A DNA stretch of 64,000 nucleotides from Cryptomeria japonica (Eukaryota; Streptophyta; Pinopsida; Cupressales; Cupressaceae): assembly GCF_030272615.1 (NCBI RefSeq), contig NC_081408.1, positions 608,600,173-608,664,172 of the forward strand, written 5' to 3'. The position numbers were made by a program, and so were the translations under genes. This document shows, piece by piece, positions 22,662-34,779 of this stretch (its first letter is position 1; each line of letters begins with the position of its first letter). The notes under the pieces are model-generated. The model was not told the origin of the DNA, did not search any database, and saw only the letters and a list, made by a program, of their open reading frames with translations.

Positions 22662-24249
22662 TGATGGAATGGGATTTGGGATAGACTAGCCTAGTCTATG
22701 CTCCTGGATCCTTTCCTTGGATCACCTAGTGTTCTCCTCACACCCTAGGGTCTCTAGGACTCCCTTTGCTTGAGGAATCCCTTGACCTTTCCCAATCCAC
22801 CCACCAATGAGTTGCTATGCTGTTGCTAAGGTCTCACCCACTCATGAGACTCAAAACCCCTTACTATGGCTAATAAGGGCTAAGGCTTGTTCCACACTTT
22901 CCAAGGTCTTAGCAAGGTTAAATCAGATCTTAAACCATGTTTTACATCCATCCATGTGCCCCCAAGAAGTTGCTATCTTCATCCTTTCTACCGATTTCAC
23001 AATTTTGTGTTTTTGCTTACAAAACAGGGCTACAAGGATTAGGACCAATTAGGCCTCCTAACCGGTCTTCTAGGGCTCCCTCTCACAAATGATGCACAAA
23101 CAACCCTAAATCCCAAAATGGACTACCATTCAATTGGCAAGGGCTCAAGGATTTTCTAGGTTTTGGGCCTCCAAGTGGCCGTACAGTGCCTAGGGAGAAT
23201 TTTGGGGTTTTTAAGGGTTTTGTGAGGGTTTTGTGGTTTGCCTAGGTCACAGTGAAGGTTTTGTGTGTTAGCCACCTTGTTTGGATTGGTGGAGGCTCCT
23301 CCTTCACACCAATGATGCTTCTAACACTCCTCTACACCTCCTCCAAAGGATGTACTCTCCTCTATCCAACCTTTCTCTCCAAGACCTTTGCAACCTAACC
23401 TCTCCTAACCAGGCACTGTTCAGTCTCACCTAGGAGTGGGTCTTTGCTTAGTCTTCCTGCATTTTTAAGGGCCTTTCTTGTTTTGCAGTATGGTACAAGG
23501 TCTGCACTCTCATTCCCCATGGTTTCATGGTGGTTCCACAACGGGGAATGGAGTTATGCAGCCATTTACATAATCCTGTCCGAAACTGGATAGTAAGAAG
23601 ACAATTTACAGACTATTTACAAACACACTCAATCTGTAAATAAAAACCTAAACTATTTTCTTTAAATTCAAGTATTTACACCATGGAAAACATTCCACAT
23701 AGTTTTGGACATCTCTCAATCCATTAACTTGCTTGTTTTCTTCATTCAAACTGACTGGTAACAGTTTTACAGTCTTGGTCTGATCTTTTTGCTAGGGTCG
23801 TACAAAGTCTGACATCCAACCCATGAATTTAGGGTTTTTAACATCTTATACTACCCATACCTCGATCAATGTGCCACATTTAGGGTTGTCCACGCTAACC
23901 TAAGGATTTTGACATCATGGTGGAAAAGTTGCTTGACAACTTTTAAAAGTTGTCATGCAACTTTTGAGCAACTTTCCCAATGTTGCTCTTCATGACTCCT
24001 AGACCCACAATGGGCCAACCTAAGGACACCACCATGATATGAAGGACCCTTAAACACCTCCAGGACACACATACCCTCCATTTTCAAGAAAATCACAATC
24101 TTGACTTATGACCCTTAAGATCTCCTCTAGGACCCTACCTAGGACCTAAGAGCACATGGCTCATTATTTTATGTACAATGGCTTCTAAAGAAGAATAACA
24201 CCAACTAGACAAAGAAAGAGAAAGAGTTTGGAATGGTGCTCCTACACCA
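22662..24249 (-). repeat. 5' LTR of the chromovirus
   Basis: Pairs with 16380-17966. Starts TGGTGTAGGAG on the minus strand and ends CCATCA. Palindrome at 23924-23965. Confidence 0.95.
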
Positions 24250-24254
24250 ATCAT

Positions 24255-27200
24255 GAGAGAATATTTGAAGATAACTTTCTATAGCTTGATTCTCTATGTA
24301 CTTAGATCTACTATTGAATGAAGGAATACTTGCTCTTGAATTGGAAAAATCAAATTTCTAGATGATTGAAATGTGCACCCTTATGTAGGGTTCTCAACAT
24401 ATTTTCACATCTAGTTTGACTCTCAATAGTCATATAAAAATATTGGGCTTAGATCACAAATGGTGAGAATTGACACACTGAAACATTCAAATTAGGGCCC
24501 AATTTAGGGGAACTATGGTGCTAGGAATCCTACTCAACTAGGACTATGGTGTTAGGTACCATATTCCAACCAAAACAAGGCAAACTAAAGGTTTTTCATG
24601 AGTAAATAGGCCTAGAACATTGGATCAAGTCACCTCATGAGTATATGACAATAGTTTGGATGAGATAAGGCCAAATTAGGCTCAAAAGGACCCAAAATGA
24701 GGCACACCAAAGCAATAGCCCCAAAAAGGAGTGTGAAATTGTAAGGGGTTATAATTCATGACACTACGTGCATAAAGGATCCAATCAATGAAACAAAAGA
24801 AGAAATCAAAGGTAGAAGTAAAGATCTAATCCCACTACTACCAAAACTCTTATGTTGCAACAAATAGGTTATACTCACACTAGTATAAATAGATACCATT
24901 GATACCACAAAATAACCCTGCAATAAGCCTTCAATTGGACAAAAAAATCAACATATGTTGTTATCTTGCGATAATGTATACTGAAAAAGCCATCATATAT
25001 CTACATATGTTATCATGAGAAAATATAAAAAAGAAGAATACTTTGGTGGTAGCATCTCATTATTTTGATAAAAATAAATATTTATTGAGGATAATACAAT
25101 GGATTAATTCATAGGAGGATTTTGGAAGGTCACAAACAAGGAAAATAATAGACTAATGGTCCCCAAAAGACCATTATAATAGCCTATAATGGGGTTTGAT
25201 ATTGATTAAAAATTGGTAATGCATAATAAAATATAGAAAAATATACTAATAGAATGCTATATGATCACCTAACCCAAATGCAAGGTAAACAAATAGAGAT
25301 AATAATACTGAAAAAGAAGAGAATAAAATAAAGAGTATAATAAAATTTTAGACCAATAATCTAATAGGTGGTATGCAAGCATATGTGATATGCATAGCTA
25401 TGCTTGTGGTAGATAATTCACATTCTATAAAGAATATATGATATGAATATATTAGTGGAGTTGTGTTATGGTACGTATGAATGTGTACAATTTCTTGAAT
25501 CTTTACATTATGCATATGTTATCTACTACACAATTTTAAATTCCTTCTTCTTGCATCGCCCTAGGATTAATTCTTTAACATAAATAATCTAGATCTTAGG
25601 CTTATTTTATTGTTAAAAATTAGCCTACTATCTATAATTTTCATTATTGATGAACTATATATTCTATTTATTTATTGTTGACTATGTAACTATTGTTTAT
25701 TATTATTTATCTTCTTACAGCTCAAAATATAACATCGTGGGCCTATTTTATATGCTTTTTCTATTTAGATATATATTTTCCATAAATCAACTATTTTCTA
25801 TAGTTTATCTTAGCCTTGCTATATCTACTATTTTCTTTATTGCATGCTTTTGTTATTATCTAAAATAATTGAGACTAAAAATTTATAGTTGTTTATATCC
25901 TAGTTGTTAATTATATCTTGAGATTTAAATTAAACAAATATTATAGATTATTAGGGTTATTATTGGATATGCATATTAATGCACCAAAAAAATCATTTTT
26001 GATGAAATAGTTTTATTTATGTTAACCACATGAAATTTTTTAAATGCAAGAAAAAGTGGGTGAAAAAAGTTTGACTCTTTACTCTATGTGAGGAAGTTTC
26101 TTAAACAACATATGCAAAGAAAAAATATTTCTACTAAGTAGCGAGAGAAATCATTCTATTAGGAGAAGGATCGCAAACATGTAGTTTTTAAAAATTTAGG
26201 ATTATCCTAGCTATTAAAGATAGGATCCTATCTTATAAGAGCACCATCATTAACCTATCCATCTTGTAATTCATCTAGAGGATGAACAAAAAAATTAGGA
26301 TTAAAAATAACCAAGTTGAGATGACTAAAATTTCTAGTATTGAACCAACCAAAGATACCTCTAGCACTAGGTTGAGAAGAAACTAAATGCTGATGGGAAG
26401 CCTAGGACGATCAATGAACATTCTAACTATATGAAACTTATGAGAATCATAAACACGAGCATTATAACTTTTCCCATGCAACATCTAACTAGAGAGTATT
26501 AGACCCTATTTGAAGGAGAGGTTTGTGAAACTTTGATAATGACAAATTTATTTTTTATTTTCTTAATTTTTTAAAAAATATATATATAATGAAATATATT
26601 AAAAAAGACAATGAATTGTTAGTCTATTGTATACAAACCACTTACCTTAAGATAAATATATATCTACTTTTTCTATTTGTAATAATAAAAATAATAAAAT
26701 ATTTTTGTTTTGTTTTAAAACTAATAAAATAAAGTGAATTGAAGAAAAAATTAATAATAAATTAGAAGGAATGAATTTTGTAATAAATCTCTATGTTGAC
26801 AAGAACTAATAAGTAAGATAATCCTATCACATCAACTAAGAAAATTTTAAATTTCAAAGACATGCTTTCAAATTAATGCCCTTTTCATAGAAAATTAATA
26901 TTATATGGTCCATTATTTTTCAACAACTTTTTTTTTTCAAAGGTTTATGTCAAACCTAGACCATTATGCGATTAATATGAGAGCACATGCCTAAGTTGAT
27001 ACATCTTTCATTAAGAACCAAGGATTCACTATACCCTTTCTACCAAATTCACTTAGGTTATGATCCTTGCCTAAACCCTTGTGGTGTCAGAGGCTTTGTA
27101 ATTTACAAGACTTGATCCCTAGTGGATTGATTCAAAACCATTCAAACTCATTAATAGACAAAGGTAACTTTGACCCAAGAATCACTTTTATCACACCAAC

Positions 27201-28200
27201 AAAATTATTATTTTAGAATATTATCAATAATTATCATTTGAGTGGTGTTTTTAATATTATGTCAAATTATATAATATTTTGTTAAATATTATTCTTTATC
27301 AAAGGGTGAAGTTGAGTTTTTTTCAAATTGCTTCATGCAAACAACTAATATGTTGGACCATGCCCACTATCAATAAAGTATTCCAAATTTGCAATCTCTT
27401 TTCTATAATTCAATGACTTCACTAGGTGTTCTATATATGTATATGTATATGATATTGACATCTAATCCATATTATTTTTGCTGAGATTATATTTACAGCT
27501 CATTGATAAATTAAGATCTTCCTTTTGAAAAGACTTAAATTCTTTTAGGTAGACATAAACAAATACAATGTTGAAGCCCAACAAAGCACTAGTGAGACAA
27601 CTAAAAAGACTAATAACACTACAAACACTAAACCAACGATGCTAAAACAACTCCAAAAATACAACTAAAACAAACATTGTGCATATTGTTTAGAATAAGA
27701 CTCGTCAATTGACTGCAAACAACTTTAAACATTAACAACATTTTTTACCACTAAAATACTAAAAGCCCTTCGTAACCTTTCAATTATTTAACAACCAAGT
27801 GGCGAAAAGAACGTAAGATTGATAACCCACAAAGAATTAAGACCCTGCAAACTGCCACAAACATTCCACGCGTCACAAACGACCATCACAGTGATCACTC
27901 AAGAAACCAAGTCTTCTCATTTATTATAACTAGTGGCATTCCATTGATCAGCTAAGTCATAGTGCAAGAGACAAGACATTTTGAACAAGGTTCCAGTTAT
28001 TATTTAATCATAAGAGAGCAATGCTCGTTTGTTTAATACGTAGAGTTGCTAATGTACAAATCATCTCAACTTTACATATCCGGTGCTCCTCTTTGGAACT
28101 TCAAAAGATGCTTATAAGATATTATTACTACTGCGACTGAAAACATACAAAGATGGGCAACCATTCAAATCTAACTCTTCTACTCATGCAAGCTCACAGG
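24255..28200. other. AT-rich intergenic stretch of 3.9 kb
   Basis: No gene, RNA or terminal-repeat structure recognised on either strand. The small frame at 25647-25868 is hydrophobic by base composition only. The last few hundred bases should include the 3' untranslated region of bHLH copy 2. Confidence 0.5.
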
Positions 28201-29537
28201 CTAGTTCGGCTGAGTATGAGTTGCTGAAAGAGACTGGGGCTGTGAAGTATTCCTGCTTCCTGCTTCGCATGTATTGTTGCGTTCTGAATTCTTCTTAAAC
28301 ATTGGCAGACATACTGTATGGAAATACTTTTTGTTTTGCTCGTTAGCCCATGGTGGTATTGTTTGTCCTTGAACTCCATGTGGCATTGTCATGGACCCAC
28401 TATTCCATTGCCAGGGAGAATGGGAAGGGGTCATGTTTGTGCCCGTGAATCCCAAGCTTATACTAATGCACATCTGGGGCATCTCAGAGGACGGGATTTC
28501 CTTGGTATTTGATGGGTTCATCTTATTTGGAGAAGAAAGCATCTGCAACACACATGTAAGTCAAGCTGGAAGTTGGAGAGGTTATTACGTGTTTTGAAAA
28601 CTTGAACAACAAATATTATTAAATATGGAGCTACTTACCTGTACTTGAAGTTGAAGCTGTTTGACGTACTCGATTGCTTCCTCAAGAATGGAAGCCTTGT
28701 CTGTCTGTCAAAAGTAGTGGAAATAAATAGTAACTTACAGATTAAATCAAAGATTCTGCCTCTGTGATTATACTTCTACAGTTTCTTATGGAAATAAAAG
28801 CCATGGAAACAAGCCAACCTTTTGCGAATTAGGAATCAGAAGTTGAAGAGTTTTCAGTTTCTCATTGATTCTGTTCCTTCGCCTCTGGTTTTCAGAAAAT
28901 TTCTTTAAGTTAGATTCTCTCTTCCAAGCCATCGAGTAAAACTAAATATTCATAAGAAAATCACTCAAAGTCATGATGACTTATAAACGATGAAGGGCAC
29001 AAGAATTGAAGAAAGAAAACCTTTTCAGACAAATTGTGAACGTGGCTCGATCTGTGTCTCTTTGAAGATTGAACGTGGATAGCTCTGTGTCGTTTGGATG
29101 ACGTATTGCCCCTTGGAAAAACAAATCTTCTGCATAGATCGGGAAACTCGTCTTGAGAGTCCTACATGCATGAATGCCCGTGAGGTATATACTAATTAAT
29201 GTTACAAGCCTAGTTTTATTTGCTAACACGCATACAAGACTTAAACAGATGCCAATATAAATTTGACTATAGTAGATACCGTATAATGAGAGTCCATGTC
29301 GACGTAGAGCTTCTTTGAGGTAGATTGAGCATTTTCTTTCCCTCTGCGACTACTGAATGATTCAGTTTCAGTTCGACTTGTTCTACCTAGATGAAGAGGA
29401 GATAATTGTTGATTGTTCTCTTCTCCCTGGATGAAATCAAGCGGAATGGTGAAGGAAGAGGGAACGCTACCATTCCTCTCCAACAGGTAATCTTCAATTT
29501 CAATGGAAGCGTTGTCTAAGAAATCCAAAGTCGCCAT
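28201..29537 (-). CDS. bHLH transcription factor, SPATULA/ALCATRAZ type, copy 2
   Basis: Five minus-strand exons: 29280-29537, 29021-29161, 28819-28884, 28639-28704 and 28201-28542, with AG/GT borders and phase-0 joins, giving 86+47+22+22+113 = 290 residues. The start chosen is MATLDFLDNAS at 29537; an in-frame ATG at 29618 is possible but adds unlike sequence. Exon 1 is acidic with IEIEDYLLE. Exons 2-4 form the bHLH: HVHNLSEK, RRRNRINEKLKTLQ, TDKASILEEAIEYVKQLQLQ; the E-box contacts His, Glu and Arg are present. The last exon is Met/Ser/Pro-rich. Known relatives act in the nucleus on fruit and organ growth and in light or temperature responses. Oddity: SSKRHR...HV occurs twice before HNLSEK, an 11-residue duplication absent from copy 1. 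Looks intact. Confidence 0.82.
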
Positions 29538-30345
29538 AATGTGGGCTTCAAGTCCTCCTCCTCCTTGGGTATTTGGAGCACACGGGACACTCCATCTATA
29601 AACATAAATATATTGCACTCACTTGTCTTCTAATGACTTCACCGCTTCAAAAACAAGAGCTGTTGTCATCTGCATTCTCAGTTTAATCAGAGGCTTTTGC
29701 AGGTTATCTAAAAAAGACAAATAACATTACGAGTTAACCCAAAAAACAAGAAGAGCTGTGAGCCGCATATTCGCCCAACAGACTCCTTTTGCATCGACCA
29801 TGTTCCCACTGTGGAGAGAAACCACAAGTGAGTTTTTTATGGTTTTTTAAACGCTTGATTAAAATCCAGTGAGGCCAATATTGCGGTGCGATATTTTGCG
29901 TGATATTTTATACTTCACTGCTGTGCGTTGCCTATCTGAACCGCAACAAAAGGTGGTTTCTAAATGGTGTGTCGTATCAGATTTTTCTTGATAGCCAACG
30001 TTGCGGTGCGATATTTTGCGTGATATTTTGAACTTTTCCTCTTCGCTTCCCTATGTGAAATAGATCGACGGTGCAGATTTTTGGAGGAGTGCAGGACGAT
30101 TGAAATTGTCGCTATCTTTTGACTTTTATTGTTTTCATTCCCAGAAACAGCTGGAACTGACGACAATTGCAATCTAATCGTGTATATTTTATTGAGATCC
30201 ACCGCGCAAAGCAAGGCTTTGGAAAATGGCAAGGGAAGGTAAAGCAAATTGCAAGCGTGTGGTTTGCAATTTTGGTGTTATTTGCTGCTGACACATACGC
30301 GTAGCGGAGTTGTGACGTCGCTGTCATTCCCCCAAAACTCTTCGT
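29538..30345 (-). promoter_or_regulatory. Upstream region of bHLH copy 2
   Basis: Sequence 5' of the start codon. A TATA-like stretch (minus strand AATATATTTATGTTTATAG) lies 50-75 bases upstream of the ATG, near 29594-29612. Further up is an imperfect 120-base-period duplication (listed separately). A short minus-strand frame at about 29629-29705 ends at a GTGAGT that could be a splice donor. Promoter function is inferred from position only. Confidence 0.35.
29881..30060. repeat. 120-bp-period duplication upstream of bHLH copy 2
   Basis: The 29-base text starting ttgcggtgcgatattttgcg occurs identically at 29881 and 30001. The following 30 bases are similar (cctatctgaa and cctatgtgaa). The rest of the units is diverged. 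Confidence 0.85.
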
Positions 30346-30512
30346 CAAAAGAATTCAATTGCATTTCGAATTAGACAATATAAAGATACTTCACACGTCA
30401 ATGAACTATCACGGATAGTATATCTATATTTAGGAAAAATTATCTGAAATATAGCAGACATAAAGTTTCCGCTATCACATTTATTTATTTAGGGTAGAAT
30501 TATAATTTATTA
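30346..30512. other. AT-rich spacer
   Basis: Nothing recognised between the upstream region of bHLH copy 2 and the MITE-like element. Confidence 0.4.
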
Positions 30513-30515
30513 GTA

Positions 30516-31006
30516 TAGGGGAAGAGCATCAATAGTGGATATAGCTAATTTTGCATATCTAGAATACTTAAATTGTATATCGGATTTCAACGATTTTTGT
30601 TGTTGTTTTCGTATGCAATTTAACTACTTATAACTAAGGTTCTGGCTTATGGGTAGTAACGATTCATGTTGTGGGATCAGTTATGCGCACAAGGATCAAA
30701 AAGTACACATTTCAAAGTGTCACTGGATACATACTTATAGATGTTCCAATAACCATCAGCTCAAAATTGCTAGTATGTCTGAGTAGTTGTGCACAAATGT
30801 CCTAGTAGTGGTGCACAAATGTCCTAGTAGTGGTGAAAAAAGGTCAAAAAATCTAAAAAATGTTCAGCTATTGGTACATGTGAAATTTATTAATGAACTT
30901 TTCATTATCATTTTTCTGGCTCCTTTAAAATTAGTAATTGGGGGTTTGGGTTAACAAAAACCTATCCACTATTGGAACTATATCCATTACTGGCACTCTT
31001 CCCCTA
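30516..31006. mobile_element. MITE-like element, 491 bp
   Basis: The ends are inverted copies: TAGGGGAAGAG at both ends is exact, and 24 of the first 29 bases match. GTA flanks both ends (30513-30515 and 31007-31009), a possible 3-bp target duplication, which would suit the PIF/Harbinger group, though that group usually prefers TWA. No transposase inside. It contains a small tandem repeat near 30789-30832 (gtgcacaaatgtcctagtag twice). Confidence 0.7.
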
Positions 31007-31009
31007 GTA

Positions 31010-32732
31010 ACATTGCAGTCTTTCACATTTACATTTTTTTAAACTACATTAAAAATGGTGCAATATTAATTTACTAATTTTATTAATTTAGATAAACTTC
31101 ATATATATGATTGCTAAGTTTCAAGGATATGTTTATTTTGTATGCTAGATGTTAGCTTGTTTGTCTAATTGTTTTTTATAATTAGCATACTTATATTTTT
31201 AAAAATCTAAGACATGCTGAGAGAGATCAAATTATGAAAATATTTAATATTCATAAATAATAATAAATATTTTATTTGTAATGAGTTTGAAGTGAAATGG
31301 TTGAATAGATCATTTAGAGTATTTGAAAGAAATTCTAGAATGTAATGCACAACATAGATTAACAAAATTCATATATCAGTGGTTGCACATTTTGACAATT
31401 CTAATAATATATTATTTTTTTTTTAAAAGCAATTATGACTTTGAAAATTTGAAGAATGCATGGATAAATTGTGAAGCATTATGGAGAAAACTAATATTAT
31501 AATTGTTATGTGTATGTATTAAACAATCCCCAGCCAAGGAATGGAACCCAAGACCAATCTAATTCACCTACCATGCGTGACTAAATACAACTATTTTACA
31601 ATAAGTAGCATGATATTTTTTTACAGTTTCTTCAAAAGTTGTGATGTCTACAACTTGTACCCATGAGCACAAGATCTCCTAGTTTCAGTTGTTGAACCTA
31701 TTCATTGCAATGATGCATTATTGACCTCCTCACTTTTTCTATTTCAATATCATTTAAGTCCTTTGACTCAATCAAATGGGTAGAAATAAGTGAGATCGTG
31801 ATGGAGTCTTGAGACTTAGTGTCATTCAAGTCATTTGACTTAATAAAAACATTTTGAAGTTTTGGCCTTGATATGGAATTTCATTGTATCCATGTTGTCA
31901 ATCTCTATTATTTATATTTTAGTCTCATAATTTTCCATCCCTTAGAACGAAATATAGATAAATTATTATACTATATCCTATGACAAATCAAGGTAATGGA
32001 AAGTGATTTAAAAAATTTGTTAGACTACCAAAGCATAGAATGAGGTTCTCAAAAACTCATTGATATGGTGTGATTGGTTGCCGCTCCTTTGTTGTGATGG
32101 TTGACTCTTGTGTTGCAAATGTTTAATTCTATAATTTGTTGAAAGTAAATTTTTCTTTTGCAAAATATTGAATGTAATGTATGAATGCAAGAATGAATGT
32201 TATATTGATAACTGTAGATGCGATCAAGTTGAAAACAAATGTAAGATATACATAGAAACTTACCTTTTTCTACTACTTCTTTGCTTCTATGGTTGACTTC
32301 TCTACTACAATATGTCATTTTACAATTTGGTGAAAGTGAAGTTTCTTTTTATACAATATTGAATGAAATGAATGAATGTTATATAGAGAATTGAGGATGA
32401 GATTATATTTAGAAAGTTTCAACTTTAAAATTCATTCATTTATTTTTATTTTTTAAAAATAGAAATAGTAAATTATATAATAGTTGCAACTATTTACTTT
32501 AGAATTATTCTAAAATTTGCAACTATTTCAATCACTTTCTATGTTGTTCATTCATTTATTTTAATTTCTAAAAAATAGAAAGATGCATAAAGTTGAAACT
32601 ATTAAAAGTAGTTAAATATACTTTTTATTTAAATAATTACAACATTTATATTTTCTTCTAGTTAAAAGTAGTATTAGTAAGGAAAAATTGCAATTTTCAT
32701 AAAATAATACCTAAATTATTGCAAGCTAAGTG
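31010..32732. other. AT-rich intergenic stretch
   Basis: No gene seen. From about 32085 to 32410, two diverged copies of a 200-base unit (tggttgact ... aatttgttgaaagt / aatttggtgaaagt ... caatattgaatg) follow each other. Further right are A/T-rich repeats of tagaaata-type words. Confidence 0.5.
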
Positions 32733-32745
32733 AGCTAAGTATAAG
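32733..32745. repeat. LINE target-site duplication, 3' side
   Basis: AGCTAAGTATAAG, identical to 46241-46253. It abuts the LINE tail. Confidence 0.9.
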
Positions 32746-32779
32746 TTTTTGTTTTTGTTTTTGTTTTTGTTTTTTTTTT
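32746..32779 (-). repeat. LINE 3' tail, (CAAAAA)n and poly(A)
   Basis: The plus strand reads repeated tttttg then ten T. As the minus-strand 3' end this is the tail copied during target-primed insertion. Confidence 0.85.
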
Positions 32780-33037
32780 AAGTGGAGAACCACTAATTTT
32801 ATTAATATTTTATAATTTATATAACCTAGTTCAAAGAGCACCAATAGGAAAGAACCAGGCAAAGAAAACCTCTGGTCTAGCTCATAAAATCAAAGATATG
32901 AAGAGAATAATCTAACCAATCCCAGAAACATCCCAAAAAAACCATTTGGGCCAACACGACCATTTAGAGAAAAAAGTCCCAGCCCCCCTAAATATAAGGA
33001 TCCAATACAAAAACTATCAGAATGTGAGACTGAAACA

Positions 33038-33715
33038 TCATGAGAGCAAAAACCAAGTACTGGAACTTTCCTCCAGAGGAGACAAAGGCTGGAAAATCTC
33101 TTCATTTTGAACCTCTAGAGCCACAGCCTAAAGAGGCACAACTGCACTTGGAGGAGACATTATTGCTTTCAGTGAATCCAAAAGGAAGTGCATACCTAAA
33201 AACACATTAATAGCCGCAGCCAAAATATCTAGAGATACATGATCTAAAAAAGCTACAAGAGAAAACATAGTGTCATCATAAAGATTATAAATCAAACCTC
33301 CTCTTATAACTGAAAGTAGCTCACAATGCCAACCGCTAGATAATAATTGAGAATGAGGTAGGAAATCACCATAAGGAAAAGTACCAAGCTCAAAATAATA
33401 GAGAGACAAAGCATTATCCATATTAGAAGTAGAATAAAGAGAGGAATGAACGCATGCATCCAATAATGCCCACACCAAAGAAGAATCCAACAGCATGTCC
33501 ATACACACAGTAATAAAATGAGAAGCAACTTTAGCAAGAAAGATATTAGCATTCTCCAACAACCATCATCTGCCCACCACCTTGCGAAAAGCAATAGAGA
33601 ATTCCAAAGAATGAATTTTAAATAGGCGACCAAGATTCTAATCATCAAAAGTGTAAGGATCCTAAAAATCACATTGTTTGACAGGCAACAAAACTCTATA
33701 GCCATTAGCCTCCAT
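33038..33715 (-). pseudogene. Unrecognised extra ORF of the LINE, downstream of RNase H
   Basis: From ATG at 33715 to TGA at 33038 is one frame of 225 codons with four internal stops (33664 TAG, 33640 TAG, 33568 TGA, 33130 TAG). The longest open part encodes 144 residues (33562-33128), including VWALLDACVHSSLYS, LSLYYFELGTFPYGDF and AAAINVFLGMHFLLDS. It is hydrophobic and Leu-rich. The stops fit glutamine or arginine codons changed by C to T, which suggests a once-open frame. No homology recognised. It could be a third LINE gene or a host sequence carried into the LINE. Confidence 0.4.
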
Positions 33716-33974
33716 TACCAATAAACCCCAAAAGAAAATAATGCAGTTGAGGATAAAGAGAAAGCTTATAAAGAGAAAATAGGCCATCATTAATTAAGAA
33801 GCGCATCCTCCAAAGGAAAGAAAGAGATATCAGAACCAAGATCGACACAAGATAAATCACAGTACACCATGCCAACAAGCTACCACAGACCTCCACCTTT
33901 TAAAAAATAATGGAAACTTCCTCAATAAATCATGAACATAATATATACTTAATACCCGATAAGAAGTGCAAGAT

Positions 33975-34513
33975 ATTCACATGAACCAAATCCCCAGAGT
34001 CGTAATAATAAGAATACCCAAATTGCCACCTCAAAATACAAACAATAAAGAAACATAATTAATCATACGTGCAAGCCGCCATTGCAAGTGCAGATGCAAT
34101 CATTTATATATCAACTAAAGGGGAACCATGTGAAACCACCAATCATCAATCGAACAGTACAGAACTGAGGAAAATGCAATCAAGAAAAGTATGACACATG
34201 GAGAGAAACCTGCCACCATACTGTTAAAAGATAATAAGAAATATTCGCACGAACCAAATCCCTAGAGTCATAATAATGAGAATACCCAAATTGCCACCTC
34301 AAAATACAAACAATAAAGAAACATAATTAATCATACGTGCAAGCCGCCACTGCAAGTGCAGATGCAATCATTTATATATCAACTAAAGGGGAACCGTGTG
34401 AAACCACCAATCATCAATCGAACAGTACAAAACAGAGGAAAATGCAATCAAGAAAAGTACGACACATGGAGAGAAACTTGCCACCATACTGTTAAAAGAT
34501 AATAAGAAATAAA
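33975..34513. repeat. 268-bp tandem duplication in the LINE 3' region
   Basis: The unit starting gaaccaaatcc at 33983 recurs at 34251 with few differences and ends in the shared text aaaagataataagaaat (second end 34513). It lies between the extra ORF and the RNase H domain. Confidence 0.9.
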
Positions 34514-34779
34514 GTAGAAACAGAATGGTAATGTATCACATATAAAAAACCTCAAACACCCTCAAACTGTGCATTAAAATCAGACGAAATACCATAACCC
34601 AGAAGCTAGGCACTGGCTAGTACCAAGGTTAAAATAACTAGCAAGCATGTAGACTTAGTGAGGTGATATAATCAAGACAAAGAAGGCCCCATACACAATC
34701 TCACTAAACTACATACCTATTGGACATCTCAAACAAGATATGAGGTCGAAGCAAAGAAAGAGAGTTTATAGTCAAAAAA

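Larger units (their letters stand above)
16380..24249 (-). mobile_element. Complete Ty3 chromovirus LTR retrotransposon
   Basis: LTRs at 16380-17966 and 22662-24249 (1,587 and 1,588 bases, visibly very similar) flank a 4.7-kb interior read on the minus strand. The target duplication is ATCAT at 16375-16379 and 24250-24254. On the minus strand the LTR runs TG(A/G)TGTAGGAG ... TTCCATCA. Directly inside the 5' LTR is the primer site ATTGGTATCAGAGCTAG (initiator Met tRNA). A purine tract, AGAGGGGGAATA, precedes the 3' LTR. The interior encodes gag, protease, reverse transcriptase, RNase H, integrase and a chromodomain-like tail in one frame broken only by stop codons. Confidence 0.95.

Noticed and set aside
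24247-24251. Chromovirus LTR ending at ...CTCCTACA with flank CCAAT
   Set aside because: Moving the end three bases (ends TCA/CCA, on the minus strand TGA/TGG) gives a perfect ATCAT duplication and TG...CA ends in both LTRs.
25647-25868. 73-codon hydrophobic frame that looks like a membrane protein
   Set aside because: Tyr/Phe/Ile bias follows from very AT-rich sequence; no start context or family pattern.
33304-33705. 133-codon minus-strand frame
   Set aside because: Trp/Leu/Ile-rich out-of-frame shadow of the 33715-33038 frame, which has the more protein-like composition.
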